A stretch of DNA of 12,126 bases from Desulfosporosinus sp. (GCA_016278585.1 JADQBO010000286.1:1-12126), one strand, 5' to 3'. Counted from the first letter of the stretch, positions 1 through 9,030 are shown. Numbers and translations: made by a program. Notes: a model not told the origin generated them from the letters alone.

Positions 1-80
1 CCTAATGGTTCTTCAGCCTGGGCTAGTACTTCCAAAACATCAAGAGATCGCTCAAGAGTTTGCACATATTTCTCCGCCAC
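1..80 (-). CDS. IclR-type transcriptional regulator, N-terminal fragment (cut by window edge)
   Basis: Reading leftwards from GTG at 80-78, the 26 complete codons visible give MAEKYVQTLERSLDVLEVLA followed by QAEEPL. The pattern VQ-(S/T)-L-x-R-(A/S)-L-x-(V/I)-L-x-x-L is the typical start of the N-terminal winged helix-turn-helix of IclR-family regulators, just before the helix that usually begins LxxIA. The start is supported by GGAGG (complement of 88-92) seven bases upstream of the GTG. Everything after residue 26, including the effector-binding domain, lies outside the window, so the regulated pathway cannot be told. The family assignment rests on a short stretch and is likely rather than certain. 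Confidence 0.7.
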   Translation of the reverse strand, partial: MAEKYVQTLERSLDVLEVLAQAEEPL

Positions 81-151
81 GGGTAGTCCTCCATTCTAAT
101 ACTAAATAGGGATAAAAACATAAGTCACAGTTCTTGAGACTTATTTCTTCA

Positions 152-184
152 AAAACCAAGTTTCAATATATGAAACTTGGTTTT
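152..184 (-). terminator. Hairpin terminator downstream of sbcC
   Basis: A perfect 14-bp inverted repeat (AAAACCAAGTTTCA / TGAAACTTGGTTTT) surrounds a 5-nt loop, 97 nt past the sbcC stop. Read on the minus strand it ends in five T residues, so it fits a rho-independent terminator for sbcD-sbcC. It would also separate this operon from the IclR-type gene, which lies further along the same strand. The stem is AT-rich, so efficiency is uncertain. Confidence 0.6.
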
Positions 185-281
185 ATTCTTTTCAATAGTA
201 TACTTCTTTATAAGTTTTAGTCAATACCTTTGTTTGAAATTTTCAAAGTTGATCAAAAACTTGTTTATGAGTTATAACCCT

Positions 282-3200
282 CTATGCCATTTCCATCTTA
301 ACCTGACTTCCAACTCCACCAGCCTCAGCCGGAGTAAGGACTAGTCGGCGAGAAAGGCGGTTTTTTAATTCTGGTACGTGACTAATTATACCAATCGTTA
401 GGTTTTGCAGGTGAAGTTTCTCAAGTGTATTCATCACGGTTTCGAGAAGATCAGCATCAAGAGTCCCGAACCCTTCATCTAGGAAGAAAAACTCAAGGGG
501 TGATTCCCCGCGCAGCTGGATTTGGGTAGATAAAGCCAGCGCAAGCGCCAGTGCTGTAAGGAAAGTTTCTCCTCCTGATAGACTGTTTACGGGCCGACGT
601 ACTCCACCATTGGCGTCATCACGCATGATAAAGCCCCCCTCCGTATCAACCTCTAAGGCATAACGTTGGTTTGTTAACTGTTTTAATCGTTCGGATGCAT
701 CTAGAGAAACGTTGGTTAATTGTTCCTGAGCGATAAACTCCACAAAGGCATTTCCCTTAAAAACAGTCTGTAAGGTTTTAAGTAAAGTTTGACGGTGGCT
801 GAAGGTATTTCGTTCACGTTCTAGGCGCATCCATTCCTCATGTGCCACATTCAGTTTCTCCAGCCTTTGTTGAGTTGCACCCCGTTGCTCTATGGTTTCA
901 GTATAAGCCCTTTCAAGCTCCTTAAGCCGAATTGGCCAAGCAAGCCACTCCTCGGGAAGAAGCTTGCGTCCTTTAAGCATTTCTTCCACATCTTGACGCT
1001 TTTGCTTATTAAGCAAAACCTTTTGCTGGAAAGTCGAGATGTCTTGTTCCATTTTCAACCGCTCAGCGACCTTACATAATGCGCTTTGTGCCTCTGCCGC
1101 AGTCATAAATTGTGCTGTTTGAAGGCCCAAATTTAGCCTTTGCTGATCCGTATCAAACCTCTCTCGGGATAATTCGAGAGTTTTATGGGCAACTGCCTGA
1201 GTCTGTTCTGCCTGAGTCCATACGTCTTTGGCCTGTTCATAAGCCTTCTTAAGGATTTCTTCTGCCCCAACTCTCAGCACTAATTCTTGTTTAACCTCCT
1301 GAATCAATTCATCAGCGGGCTGTCCCTCAGTTAAAGTATCACATCTACTCTGTAGCTCTTCTAAATCACGAGCTGATTCTGTTCCCATGGTTCTTAAATT
1401 CTGAAGCTCCAGTTCACAATTCGTCTTTTCCAGAAATAATTGTTCCTGAACCTCATCTGCTTTTCTCGACTCTTCTTCGAGGCTAGATAAGTTCTGATTT
1501 AAGGTGCTCATCATCTGATCCCAATTGGCGTATCGCTTTTGTAATACTATAATGTCCCCTATAGCAATCTCCCCACGCAAATCGTCTAAAGCTGCTTTGC
1601 GTCGAACTTGGTCTTCAAGCAGTTGCTTTAAACGATTGTGAACTTCTTTCCCTACTCCCTCTAAAGAAGCAATTTGAGCACTCGCTTTATGTTGATTTTT
1701 GTCTACTTCGATAAGCCTCCGCTGGGCATCCTCCAACTGCCGGTTACACTGCTCTTGATCTACTTTCCATTGGTTTAAGACCCGACGGTCAGTTGTTAAC
1801 TTTAATTCTTGTTCAGTTAGTTGCGCCTTTAAGACCTCAACTTTCTTATTACGGTCGGCTTCGGCTAATTTCAACCGATAAGTAGTAATAGCGCGTTGCT
1901 TGTTGTCAAAACTATCTAACTGGTTTTGCTCAAGCTCAACTTTAGATGTCAACTGGACTTTAGTCACGGCCAGTGAGGTCGCGCATTCCACGCATTTCCC
2001 CTCTAAACTTTGGAGGTCTTTTGTTATCTGCTCCAGTTCAATTCTCGCTCGGGCCAATCTCTCATCATCCAAAACCCGAGCAGGCTCAGGGTGCTGACTT
2101 GAACCACAGACTGGACAAGCTTGTCCGTCCACTAAGTTTTCTACCAGCAACCCAGCAAGATTTTCTTGCTCTAGTCCCTTCACTTCCGCCATTTTCCGTT
2201 CGAAAAATGCTTTGGCCTCCTGAACTGCTACAGAAATTTGCGCCAGTTCTTTCTCTCTACTTTCCACTTCGACGTTCGATTTTTGGCGATCCTTAGAGAT
2301 CCTTTGCAGATGCTCTCGTTCTGCACTCCCTTCCAGCTCGGACCGCTCAATATTAGCAATTTTATGCCGATCACGCTCTACCTCTTGAGCTTTTTCACTT
2401 AAAGCTTCCTCATAAACTGGAGGGTCTTGGTGCATGTTCATTAGAGTTGCTTTCAATTGATCTACCATTTTCTGAGCAATCTGCACCTCCCTAAGGGAAG
2501 TGTGAAATTCTAATTGCCGCTCTTCCCTTTCAGATAGGTTTCTAGCCAAGTCTATTTGCAAACCCTCCACTTGCTTAGAGACCATTTCATACCCTTCTAA
2601 TGCTTGAGACGATGCATTAACCTGCCTCCGCTGGGCAGGGTCTATCGTAATTTCACTGATACTGACTTTTATATCTTGCTGCTGTTTTACAATGTTTGCT
2701 TTTCTCTCGATAGAGTCTTGAATTGTTTGTTCTAAACCCTTTCGAGTTCCATCAAGCAGGCTGTATTTATGACGTGTTTCACTTAACCGTCTTTGACGCG
2801 CCTGGATATCAACTTCTAAGCTTTTGGCATGCTCTAGTTGTTCCAGCCTGCGTAAACAGCGCGGCTCCGTATCTTGACGTTTTTGGTTTGCCTCAACCCA
2901 CTTTACTTCAGCAGTTTCCTTTTCGAGCCTTGCCACAATAAACCTCTTATCTAAGTCTTCGGCCTGTCCTTTAGCCTCCCTGAATCGATGTTCAGATAAG
3001 GCTCTCTCTTCCAGAAGAGTACGTATCGATTCTGCCCGCTCAGCAAGACTTAAGTGGGTTGCTATTATATCTATAGTGGGTTTTTCAGTGGTAAGCTGGG
3101 TCTCTTTGTCCTTTAGCTGTTGTAACTGTTCTTGAAGGCTCCAAATTTCTTTTGCTTCATCATATTGTAGCTTTAAGCTTTTTAAGTCATTCTTGATACT

Positions 3201-3896
3201 CTCAGTCTTGACAATGACAACTTGTAAATCCGTTTCCGCTTCCTTTACCCGTTCCGCCGAAGCATCTCCTAAACCCTGCTGCCGTTGTTCTACCCCGTTT
3301 AAGTTAAATCTAGCCTTATCCAGGTGTTCAGTAATACGAGCAGTGAGTTCTCTGCCGTAGGCTTCAAGGGAAAATAACCGCTCTAACATTAGCCGCCGAT
3401 CTTTAGGCTTAATCGTGAGAAACTCTGCAAATTTCCCCTGAGGTAGAACAACCGCTCGGGTAAAATCCTCCACGTTAAGGCCTATAACAGTCTCAATTTT
3501 CTTGGTCATCTCATCGGCCTTGGAGGCTAAAACAGTTTCAACCTCATTGACTATTTCTACTAGGCGACAGGTAGACGCCTTGACCGTTCGATCCCCTGAG
3601 CGTCGATAAGCCCGTTCCGCCCGATAGGTTATTCGTTGGTCGCCTGATGCTAATGAGAAACTATATTCCACCGTGAGCTGGGTTTCCCCATGATTAAGAA
3701 TCCCTTGGGTATTGTTGGACGCCCGTTCGACCGTTCCATACAGGGCCAGGGTGATGGCATCAAGAATTGTCGATTTCCCACTACCAGTTGAGCCGAAAAT
3801 CCCGAATACACCCGTTTCACATAGTTTAGAGAAATCTATTTCCTGTACTTCCCGGTAGCTGTTCAAGCCCGCTATTCTTAAGCTGATCGGTTTCAT
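282..3896 (-). CDS. sbcC: SbcC, ATPase subunit of the SbcCD DNA-end nuclease (Rad50 homologue)
   Basis: This is a 1204-residue SMC-like ATPase, slightly longer than the usual 1000-1150 residues. It partners SbcD in the cytoplasm to open and cut DNA hairpins, palindromes and protein-blocked ends. Domain order is clear: Walker A GSTGSGKST (35-43); a long Glu/Gln/Leu-rich coiled coil; the zinc-hook CPVC (594-597) at the coil apex; the returning coiled coil; ABC signature LSGGE (1106-1110); Walker B FFFLDEG with D1140 and E1141; D-loop near TLD (1145-1147); and switch His1173. All catalytic elements are present, so it should be functional. Its ATG overlaps the sbcD stop as ATGA (3893-3896), implying translational coupling. 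The stop is TAG at 284-282. Confidence 0.97.
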   Translation of the reverse strand: MKPISLRIAGLNSYREVQEIDFSKLCETGVFGIFGSTGSGKSTILDAITLALYGTVERASNNTQGILNHGETQLTVEYSFSLASGDQRITYRAERAYRRSGDRTVKASTCRLVEIVNEVETVLASKADEMTKKIETVIGLNVEDFTRAVVLPQGKFAEFLTIKPKDRRLMLERLFSLEAYGRELTARITEHLDKARFNLNGVEQRQQGLGDASAERVKEAETDLQVVIVKTESIKNDLKSLKLQYDEAKEIWSLQEQLQQLKDKETQLTTEKPTIDIIATHLSLAERAESIRTLLEERALSEHRFREAKGQAEDLDKRFIVARLEKETAEVKWVEANQKRQDTEPRCLRRLEQLEHAKSLEVDIQARQRRLSETRHKYSLLDGTRKGLEQTIQDSIERKANIVKQQQDIKVSISEITIDPAQRRQVNASSQALEGYEMVSKQVEGLQIDLARNLSEREERQLEFHTSLREVQIAQKMVDQLKATLMNMHQDPPVYEEALSEKAQEVERDRHKIANIERSELEGSAEREHLQRISKDRQKSNVEVESREKELAQISVAVQEAKAFFERKMAEVKGLEQENLAGLLVENLVDGQACPVCGSSQHPEPARVLDDERLARARIELEQITKDLQSLEGKCVECATSLAVTKVQLTSKVELEQNQLDSFDNKQRAITTYRLKLAEADRNKKVEVLKAQLTEQELKLTTDRRVLNQWKVDQEQCNRQLEDAQRRLIEVDKNQHKASAQIASLEGVGKEVHNRLKQLLEDQVRRKAALDDLRGEIAIGDIIVLQKRYANWDQMMSTLNQNLSSLEEESRKADEVQEQLFLEKTNCELELQNLRTMGTESARDLEELQSRCDTLTEGQPADELIQEVKQELVLRVGAEEILKKAYEQAKDVWTQAEQTQAVAHKTLELSRERFDTDQQRLNLGLQTAQFMTAAEAQSALCKVAERLKMEQDISTFQQKVLLNKQKRQDVEEMLKGRKLLPEEWLAWPIRLKELERAYTETIEQRGATQQRLEKLNVAHEEWMRLERERNTFSHRQTLLKTLQTVFKGNAFVEFIAQEQLTNVSLDASERLKQLTNQRYALEVDTEGGFIMRDDANGGVRRPVNSLSGGETFLTALALALALSTQIQLRGESPLEFFFLDEGFGTLDADLLETVMNTLEKLHLQNLTIGIISHVPELKNRLSRRLVLTPAEAGGVGSQVKMEMA

Positions 3897-5182
3897 GCTG
3901 TCTCAGCCTCCTCATCTCTAATGGTTTGTAGTTGAGATGACGAGGTCGAATCATCTTTGTCTGGATCAATTAAGGATAAAAACATAGCCATTAATTCCTG
4001 TTCTGGCTCTGCTCCACCCGTTCGATCATGGTAAAACTTACGAAAGAGCTCGTCAATGGGCAATTTAGAGCGCGCTTCTGCAACAATCTTTTCCGTTTCC
4101 GGGAAAACGGGGCGAATATTAATCAGACGCTCCCTCTGACGACGTAGATTATGGATATCTTGAGATTGAAGTGGACTTTGAACAAAAACCTCTAAATCAA
4201 TCCAGGCATTATGGTCCTTGCCTTCATCGATCCACTGCTGCACCTGAGCCAACCCCTCTTTTGCTTGCCATTTTACCAATGGGTAACCGGCGCTTAAAAA
4301 TATCTCCCGGGTCGTGACCTCTTGACCTGGATAAGCTTCAACAAGCATTACAGATTTGGCATATCCTGTTTCGGAAAAACTATAGGCGAGTGGCGAGCCG
4401 GAGTAACGGGTGGGTGCTGAGGTTCCTTTGACAATCTGAGCGCGATGCAAATGTCCAAGGGCAATATATTGTGCATTTGAGGGCATCGCATTTACCTCTA
4501 CCGTTGGCGCGCTTCCCAATTGAATCGGACGCTCTGACTCTGATTCCATCCCTCCACGTACAAAGAGATGGCTTATGCCAAGGTTAACCGCATCTGGGCG
4601 AAAGTGCTGACCAAACGAGGAAAATAATTGCTGAACGCGCTTAGAGTATTCTTCACGTAGGATTTCTTCATCTAAGCTTTTACTTAAAACCTCATTAAGC
4701 CGAGATTCAGAAGGATAAGGCAGCATAGCCACAATGGCCGGATCTGAACAACTAGGAATATGTAGTTCTACCCACCCTTGGCCTGCGGCAACTCTTGTAA
4801 CTTTCCCCGGATTCGGCTGGCCCAAAAAACTAGGACTAGCTGTTAAAACTTCTTTTGGAAGACCATACAATGTAATTCCATGCTGTACTGCGTGAGGGCT
4901 TGCCGCACAAAGTCGCTCTGGATTGTCGTGATTCCCAGCGATCACCACAATTGCCCGCCTTCCGCTATCTGACAATCGATTCAAGGCGTTATAAAAAAGT
5001 TCTTCTGCAACAGCTGGAGGATTTACAGTATCAAAGACGTCTCCTGCAATCAAGATAAGATCTACCATTTCTTCTTCAACGATCGTGCAAAGCTCATTGA
5101 TAAACGAGATTTGTTCTTCAATCCGGCTTCTCCCCTCGAGGGTTCGTCCAAGGTGCCAATCTGATGTATGTAAAATCCGCAT
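3893..5182 (-). CDS. sbcD: SbcD, Mre11-like nuclease subunit of SbcCD
   Basis: This 429-residue calcineurin-like phosphoesterase is the Mn-dependent exo/endonuclease partner of SbcC. Metal-binding motifs are all visible: SDWHLG with D8 and H10, GDVFD (47-51), GNHD (83-86) and GHLH (243-246). Length fits the family (about 390-430). I place the start at ATG 5182 (MRILHTSDWHLG) because family members begin there and AAAGGGG (complement of 5191-5197) sits eight bases upstream. The frame stays open to 5338, but those 52 extra residues resemble nothing I know and the likely promoter lies inside them. It is first in an operon with sbcC; the two overlap by four bases. Confidence 0.96.
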   Translation of the reverse strand: MRILHTSDWHLGRTLEGRSRIEEQISFINELCTIVEEEMVDLILIAGDVFDTVNPPAVAEELFYNALNRLSDSGRRAIVVIAGNHDNPERLCAASPHAVQHGITLYGLPKEVLTASPSFLGQPNPGKVTRVAAGQGWVELHIPSCSDPAIVAMLPYPSESRLNEVLSKSLDEEILREEYSKRVQQLFSSFGQHFRPDAVNLGISHLFVRGGMESESERPIQLGSAPTVEVNAMPSNAQYIALGHLHRAQIVKGTSAPTRYSGSPLAYSFSETGYAKSVMLVEAYPGQEVTTREIFLSAGYPLVKWQAKEGLAQVQQWIDEGKDHNAWIDLEVFVQSPLQSQDIHNLRRQRERLINIRPVFPETEKIVAEARSKLPIDELFRKFYHDRTGGAEPEQELMAMFLSLIDPDKDDSTSSSQLQTIRDEEAETA

Positions 5183-5221
5183 GGGTCCTGCCCCTTTCAC
5201 ACTGTATCTTCTATTGGTCTT

Positions 5222-5250
5222 ATTATAGAGCATGTCCTCGACAAAAAGCT
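5222..5250 (-). promoter_or_regulatory. Putative sbcDC promoter
   Basis: On the minus strand a perfect -10 TATAAT (complement of 5222-5227) lies 39 bp upstream of the sbcD ATG, giving a leader of about 33 nt. The hexamer at 17-bp spacing (5245-5250, AGCTTT) is a poor -35, so the promoter may be weak or need an activator. I saw no LexA-type palindrome here. Confidence 0.4.
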
Positions 5251-5368
5251 GTGGGCATTTTTGGATATAGTCAGCCGTGCAGGTGCCTCTATTGGACAAC
5301 CGAACTATTTTCGAACCACGAGCTATGGTGTGATGCATCCCGTCCTACGGTTTAAAATTTGTTGCTTT

Positions 5369-5962
5369 CTAGCTTTTCTGTCCGTAAAGTTTGTATGAAA
5401 AATAGTACGAGAGATTCAAAGGAATATTCCACCATAGGCCTGCTGATGATTTGCTTAATCTTTTTCCGATGCTTTTTAGAGAATAAAACTGACTGTTTAC
5501 CTAATTAAAACCTTCTAATAATTCGGAACAACTCATATTTTTTGGTTTAAAAACAACATCGCGTCTGCCATTGTATTTACTCCAGTCATAGGTCAATATT
5601 CTCTCTTCTTTTTCAAGACGCTTGAACAGAGGAGTACCCGGATATGGTATAAGCATATTAAAGGTAGCGTTTTGAACTCCAGCAGTTTCCAAAAAATCAA
5701 TCGTACTGCTGAATATATTTAGATCATCTTCGTCAAAACCAAAGATAATCCCTACTTGAACAGATATCCCATATGAATGAATTCTTCTTATAATTTCATA
5801 GTAGTCTCTAACTTTGTTGAAGGATTTATTAGCGTGATCAAGGCTTATTTGAGATATGGATTCCAACCCTAGAAACAGTTGCTTGCAACCACTTTTCGCT
5901 GCCAGTTCCAGCAGTTCATCATCCCATCCAGCATGAATACTGGTCTGACTGCTCCACCATTT
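5369..5962 (-). pseudogene. Degraded B12-binding radical SAM protein, C-terminal remnant with internal stop
   Basis: Read leftwards from 5962 the frame gives WWSSQTSIHAGWDDELLELA, then SGCKQLFLGLESIS, GIIFGFDEDD, LIPYPGTPLFKRLEKEERIL and DWSKYNGR. These match the second half of the radical SAM barrel and the C-terminal region of B12-binding radical SAM proteins (B4/elongator-type fold). The N-terminal cobalamin domain and the CxxxCxxC cluster motif are absent: TAA at 5963-5965 closes the frame, next to the nrdJ terminator. After EGFN a TAG (5501-5503) interrupts, yet the same frame continues VNSQFYSLKSIGKRL for 43 codons to TAG at 5369-5371. Family members usually have Trp at the TAG position (EGFxWAxxxFYS), so a TGG to TAG change is likely. 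No start or ribosome site fits. It should be inactive; original substrate unknown. Confidence 0.85.
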
Positions 5963-6003
5963 TTATAAAACAAAGCCAATAACCGTAGTATTCAGTTATT
6001 GGC
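5962..6003 (-). terminator. Terminator of the nrdR-nrdJ operon
   Basis: A 9-bp stem GCCAATAAC/GTTATTGGC (5975-5983 with 5995-6003) with an 11-nt loop is followed on the minus strand by TTTGTTTTA. It lies about 108 nt beyond the nrdJ stop, which fits a rho-independent terminator. The radical SAM remnant begins directly past its T-tract. Confidence 0.65.
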
Positions 6004-6061
6004 CTAGATGCTTTTAGTTATTAATTTTTCTAAGCGACAATCCTATTAATGTCCAATAGTG

Positions 6062-6101
6062 TCTAACTTCATTATTCAGTATCAGACTTCATTATCTGTG
6101 A
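6062..6101. repeat. Imperfect 20-bp direct repeat after nrdJ
   Basis: Two adjacent 20-nt units share the core ACTTCATTAT (6066-6075 and 6086-6095) and match at 13 of 20 positions. They lie between the nrdJ stop and its terminator, so they are in the mRNA 3' end. No function is evident, and chance in AT-rich sequence is possible. Confidence 0.35.
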
Positions 6102-6110
6102 ACAACAACC

Positions 6111-8492
6111 TTACCCACATTTAGAGTAACCACAGTGCGTACAAACAACGCAACCACTTTCATGGTTGATTGACATACCACACTCTGGACAGGCATTTCC
6201 AGGAGCAACGTTAGCACGGGCCTTTTTAACTACGCCCTTTTCCGTTGAAGGTTCCCCTCGCCCAACTTCAGATTTTTCAGCCTCACGAACTTGTTCTTGT
6301 CCACCCATTTGAACCTTGGCAAAATTTACCCCGACTTCATTATATTTCTTAATCACTCGGGCAATGGCATCCGGGCAGGAGGTAACATTAACACCTTCAC
6401 GCCGCATACACGCCGGACAGCGAATCCCTTTGATTTGTTCAGTAATTGCATCAACGGATAAGCCAGAACGCAGTGTAATAGAGATTAAACGGGCTGTAGC
6501 TTCAGATTGGGAGGAACATCCTCCTGCACGGCCAGTATTCGTAAACACTTCACAAATCCCTTTTTCATCCGCATTAACACTGACATATAGGTTTCCACAC
6601 CCAATTTTTATTTTCTCCGTAACGCCTAGGGTTGTGGTCGGTCGTGGTCGCGGAACAACTGTGTTCACCTCGGGAATAAACGGTATTTTGGGAGCAGATA
6701 AGTGTTCTGAGGCCTGTTTTGTACTGTCATGGGGCGATGCTGTAAGAGTACCCGTAGAAAGCACCTGTTCTTCTCGACTAGCATCGCGATAAACTGTTAA
6801 TCCTTTACAGTTTAGTTCATCTGCTAATCGATACGCCTCAGCAATTTCTTCTCGTGTCGCTGAGTTAGCGAAGTTAATCGTTTTGGAAACTGCGTTATCT
6901 GTATATTTCTGAAACGCTGCCTGAATTCGAATATGCCATTCAGGGGCAATCTCTTGAGCCGTAGTAAAGACTTCCTGTACCCAGTTTGGAACTTCTGGCA
7001 ACCCTAGGACAGTCCCCATTTCTGCAATCGTTTGCGTGAGTTCTTGGGAATAAAAACCGAATTCTTTGGCAAAGGCTTCGAAAAGCGGATTGACTTCTAC
7101 TAAAGCGGTTCCATCCATCACGGTCTTAGTGTAGGCAACGGCAAATAGGGGTTCTACCCCACTCGAAGCGGCACAAATCATAGAAATGGTTCCGGTAGGA
7201 GCTATGGTTGTCAGCGTAGCGTTCCTGAGTTTCATGACCCCATCATAAATAGAGCCTTCATAATTTGGGAAAGTTCCCCGTTCTTCAGCTAGGCGTTGGG
7301 ACTCAATACGGGCTTCCGTTTGAATATATTTCATTACTTTTTCGGCATAATCAACTGCGTCTTCTGTGGCATACGAGGTTTGAAGTAAGATAAGCATATC
7401 TGCAAATCCCATTACGCCTAGACCGATTTTACGATTTCCTTTAACGACTTCATCAATAATTGGCAGTGGATACTGATTCGCATCAATAACATTATCCAGG
7501 AAACGGACCGATAATCGGGTCACTTGACTTAGCCTTTCCCAGTTAATTACCATCTTGCCATCTTTTTCGACGACCATTAATTTCAAGTTAATCGAACCTA
7601 AGTTACAGGCTTCATTTGGGAGCAAGGGTTGCTCACCACAAGGATTTGTAGCTTCAATCTCTCCCAACAATGGAGTAGGATTTCCTTGATTTAAGCGATC
7701 CAGAAAGACAATACCAGGCTCTCCATTTTGCCAAGCATGGTCTACAATTTTATTAAAAATCTCAGGCGCGGATAATTGACCGACTGAACTGCCCGAATGG
7801 GGATCTATGAGATCATACGGACGCCCTTCTCGAACAGCTTGCATAAACTCTTCCGTAATACCCACGGAAATATTAAAGTTCGTAATCTCTTTATTATCTT
7901 CTTTACACTGTATGAAATCGACAATGTCTGGATGATCGACACGAAGAATTCCCATATTGGCTCCCCGCCGTGTGCCACCCTGCTTAACCGCTTCCGTCGC
8001 AGAATTAAATACTTTCATGAATGAAATAGGACCGGAGGCCACTCCACCCGTCGAACGGACCATGCTATTTTTAGGTCGTAAACGAGAAAAACTAAAGCCT
8101 GTCCCTCCCCCAGATTTATGAATAATTGCTGCATTTTTAATCGCATCAAATATTTTTTCCATACTATCTTCAATCGGCAATACAAAACAAGCACTTAACT
8201 GACCGAGATCTCTACCTGCATTCATCAGGGTGGGCGAGTTTGGCATAAACTCAAGATTGGCCATCATAGTATAAAAGTCTTTGGTTAGGGCTTGAGTATC
8301 CTCTTTGCTCTTACCATAGTTAGCCTCTTCAATTTCTGCAACCACACTAGCTACGCGAAAGATCATGTCTTCAGCTGTCTCTGCTACTTGTCCATTTTCT
8401 TGCTTTAAATACCGTTTTGCTAATATAACCCGTGCATTAGGTGTTAAATTAGCCTTCGGCCAGGTTTTTGGTGCTTGTCCTATGAAACTCAA
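6111..8492 (-). CDS. nrdJ: Class II (adenosylcobalamin-dependent) ribonucleotide reductase NrdJ
   Basis: NrdJ reduces ribonucleotides to deoxyribonucleotides for DNA synthesis using a thiyl radical made from coenzyme B12, and works without oxygen. Numbered from the chosen start (793 residues): Cys102 (SACFVLP) and Cys296 (NEACNLG) fit the redox pair; NPCGEQ (283-288) holds thiyl Cys285 with catalytic Asn and Glu; SGGGTGFSFSR and APTGTISMI are conserved substrate-binding segments. A linker leads to a TSCPD domain and a C-terminal Cys-rich ribbon (CPEC, CTHC, final KCG) that probably relays electrons from thioredoxin. The start is uncertain. TTG 8492-8490 has GGGGA six bases upstream and leaves 31 nt after nrdR. 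An upstream TTG at 8558 would give 815 residues and overlap nrdR by 35 nt, but lacks a good ribosome site. No in-frame ATG is usable. Confidence 0.95.
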   Translation of the reverse strand: MSFIGQAPKTWPKANLTPNARVILAKRYLKQENGQVAETAEDMIFRVASVVAEIEEANYGKSKEDTQALTKDFYTMMANLEFMPNSPTLMNAGRDLGQLSACFVLPIEDSMEKIFDAIKNAAIIHKSGGGTGFSFSRLRPKNSMVRSTGGVASGPISFMKVFNSATEAVKQGGTRRGANMGILRVDHPDIVDFIQCKEDNKEITNFNISVGITEEFMQAVREGRPYDLIDPHSGSSVGQLSAPEIFNKIVDHAWQNGEPGIVFLDRLNQGNPTPLLGEIEATNPCGEQPLLPNEACNLGSINLKLMVVEKDGKMVINWERLSQVTRLSVRFLDNVIDANQYPLPIIDEVVKGNRKIGLGVMGFADMLILLQTSYATEDAVDYAEKVMKYIQTEARIESQRLAEERGTFPNYEGSIYDGVMKLRNATLTTIAPTGTISMICAASSGVEPLFAVAYTKTVMDGTALVEVNPLFEAFAKEFGFYSQELTQTIAEMGTVLGLPEVPNWVQEVFTTAQEIAPEWHIRIQAAFQKYTDNAVSKTINFANSATREEIAEAYRLADELNCKGLTVYRDASREEQVLSTGTLTASPHDSTKQASEHLSAPKIPFIPEVNTVVPRPRPTTTLGVTEKIKIGCGNLYVSVNADEKGICEVFTNTGRAGGCSSQSEATARLISITLRSGLSVDAITEQIKGIRCPACMRREGVNVTSCPDAIARVIKKYNEVGVNFAKVQMGGQEQVREAEKSEVGRGEPSTEKGVVKKARANVAPGNACPECGMSINHESGCVVCTHCGYSKCG

Positions 8493-8523
8493 CTCGTATC
8501 CCCAACTTTCCTTTATCTTTAGC

Positions 8524-9000
8524 TTAATTCCTTTTCTTAATAGTTCCTCGCTTTTCAATTAGTTCATGCAACTCTTCCATAAAGCGTTGTATGTCTTTGA
8601 ACTGACGATAGACAGATGCAAAACGTATGTAAGCAACTTCATCCAAATTAAACAATTGTTCTAACACAGCTTCTCCAACTTCAGAACTGGACACTTCTCG
8701 CTCCATGCGGTTACGCAGTTTCTTTTCAATTGCGTAGGCCGCGTCCTCGATTTCTTCAATAGAAATTGACCGCTTTTCACAAGCTCTAAGCATGCCCGCC
8801 ATCATTTTAGATCGAGAAAACCCTTCACGTCGGCCCTCTTTTTTTACAACGACGAGCGGGGAATCCTCAAACTTTTCAAAGGTGGTAAATCGACGCAAAC
8901 AATGTTCACATTCCCTGCGTCTACGGACCGCAGTTCCTTCCTCAACCTGACGTGAATCATGAACTTTCGTATCCTCATTTCCGCAGAATGGACAGTGCAC
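8524..9000 (-). CDS. nrdR: NrdR, ATP-cone repressor of ribonucleotide reductase genes
   Basis: NrdR senses ATP/dATP and represses ribonucleotide reductase genes when dNTPs are plentiful. The 158-residue protein has the N-terminal zinc ribbon (CPFC at 3-6, CEHC at 31-34) with the basic VRRRREC stretch used for DNA contact, then an ATP-cone domain beginning about residue 48 (VVKKEGRREGFSRSK) and ending near residue 138. The length is typical (150-160). I chose GTG at 9000-8998 because GGGGG lies seven bases upstream and the protein then begins MHCPFCG as in relatives. GTG at 9006 is in frame but only one base from that ribosome site. It is first in the operon with nrdJ, and its promoter carries NrdR-box-like sites, so autoregulation is expected. 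Confidence 0.96.
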   Translation of the reverse strand: MHCPFCGNEDTKVHDSRQVEEGTAVRRRRECEHCLRRFTTFEKFEDSPLVVVKKEGRREGFSRSKMMAGMLRACEKRSISIEEIEDAAYAIEKKLRNRMEREVSSSEVGEAVLEQLFNLDEVAYIRFASVYRQFKDIQRFMEELHELIEKRGTIKKRN

Positions 9001-9007
9001 AGCCACA

Positions 9008-9023
9008 CCCCCATATATAGTAC
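9008..9023. promoter_or_regulatory. NrdR box 2 (weaker)
   Basis: The 16-mer CCCCCATATATAGTAC keeps the core of the NrdR box consensus (acaCwAtATaTwGtgt as I recall it) but has poor outer bases. It starts exactly 31 bp from box 1. About three helical turns is the usual spacing of paired NrdR boxes. It overlaps the nrdR leader just before the ribosome binding site. Confidence 0.6.
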
Positions 9024-9030
9024 TCTTTGA

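Noticed and set aside
1973..2296. 107-codon plus-strand frame inside sbcC
   Set aside because: It is antisense to the SbcC zinc-hook region, and its composition looks like a reverse-strand artefact.
5183..5250. SOS (LexA) control of sbcDC
   Set aside because: No GAAC-4-GTTC type palindrome was found around the candidate promoter.
5183..5338. N-terminal extension of SbcD to an ATG at 5338
   Set aside because: The 52 extra residues match no SbcD feature, the likely -10 lies inside them, and the inner ATG at 5182 has a ribosome site and the conserved MRILHTSDWHLG start.
5501..5503. In-frame TAG read through as pyrrolysine
   Set aside because: Some relatives of this group do use pyrrolysine, but the gene lacks its 5' half and start, it is not a methylamine methyltransferase, and the position suits Trp. 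A nonsense mutation in a dead gene is simpler.
6316..6792. 158-codon plus-strand frame opposite nrdJ
   Set aside because: It lies wholly antisense to a strongly conserved coding region, has no recognisable protein motif and no good ribosome site; it is a shadow of nrdJ.
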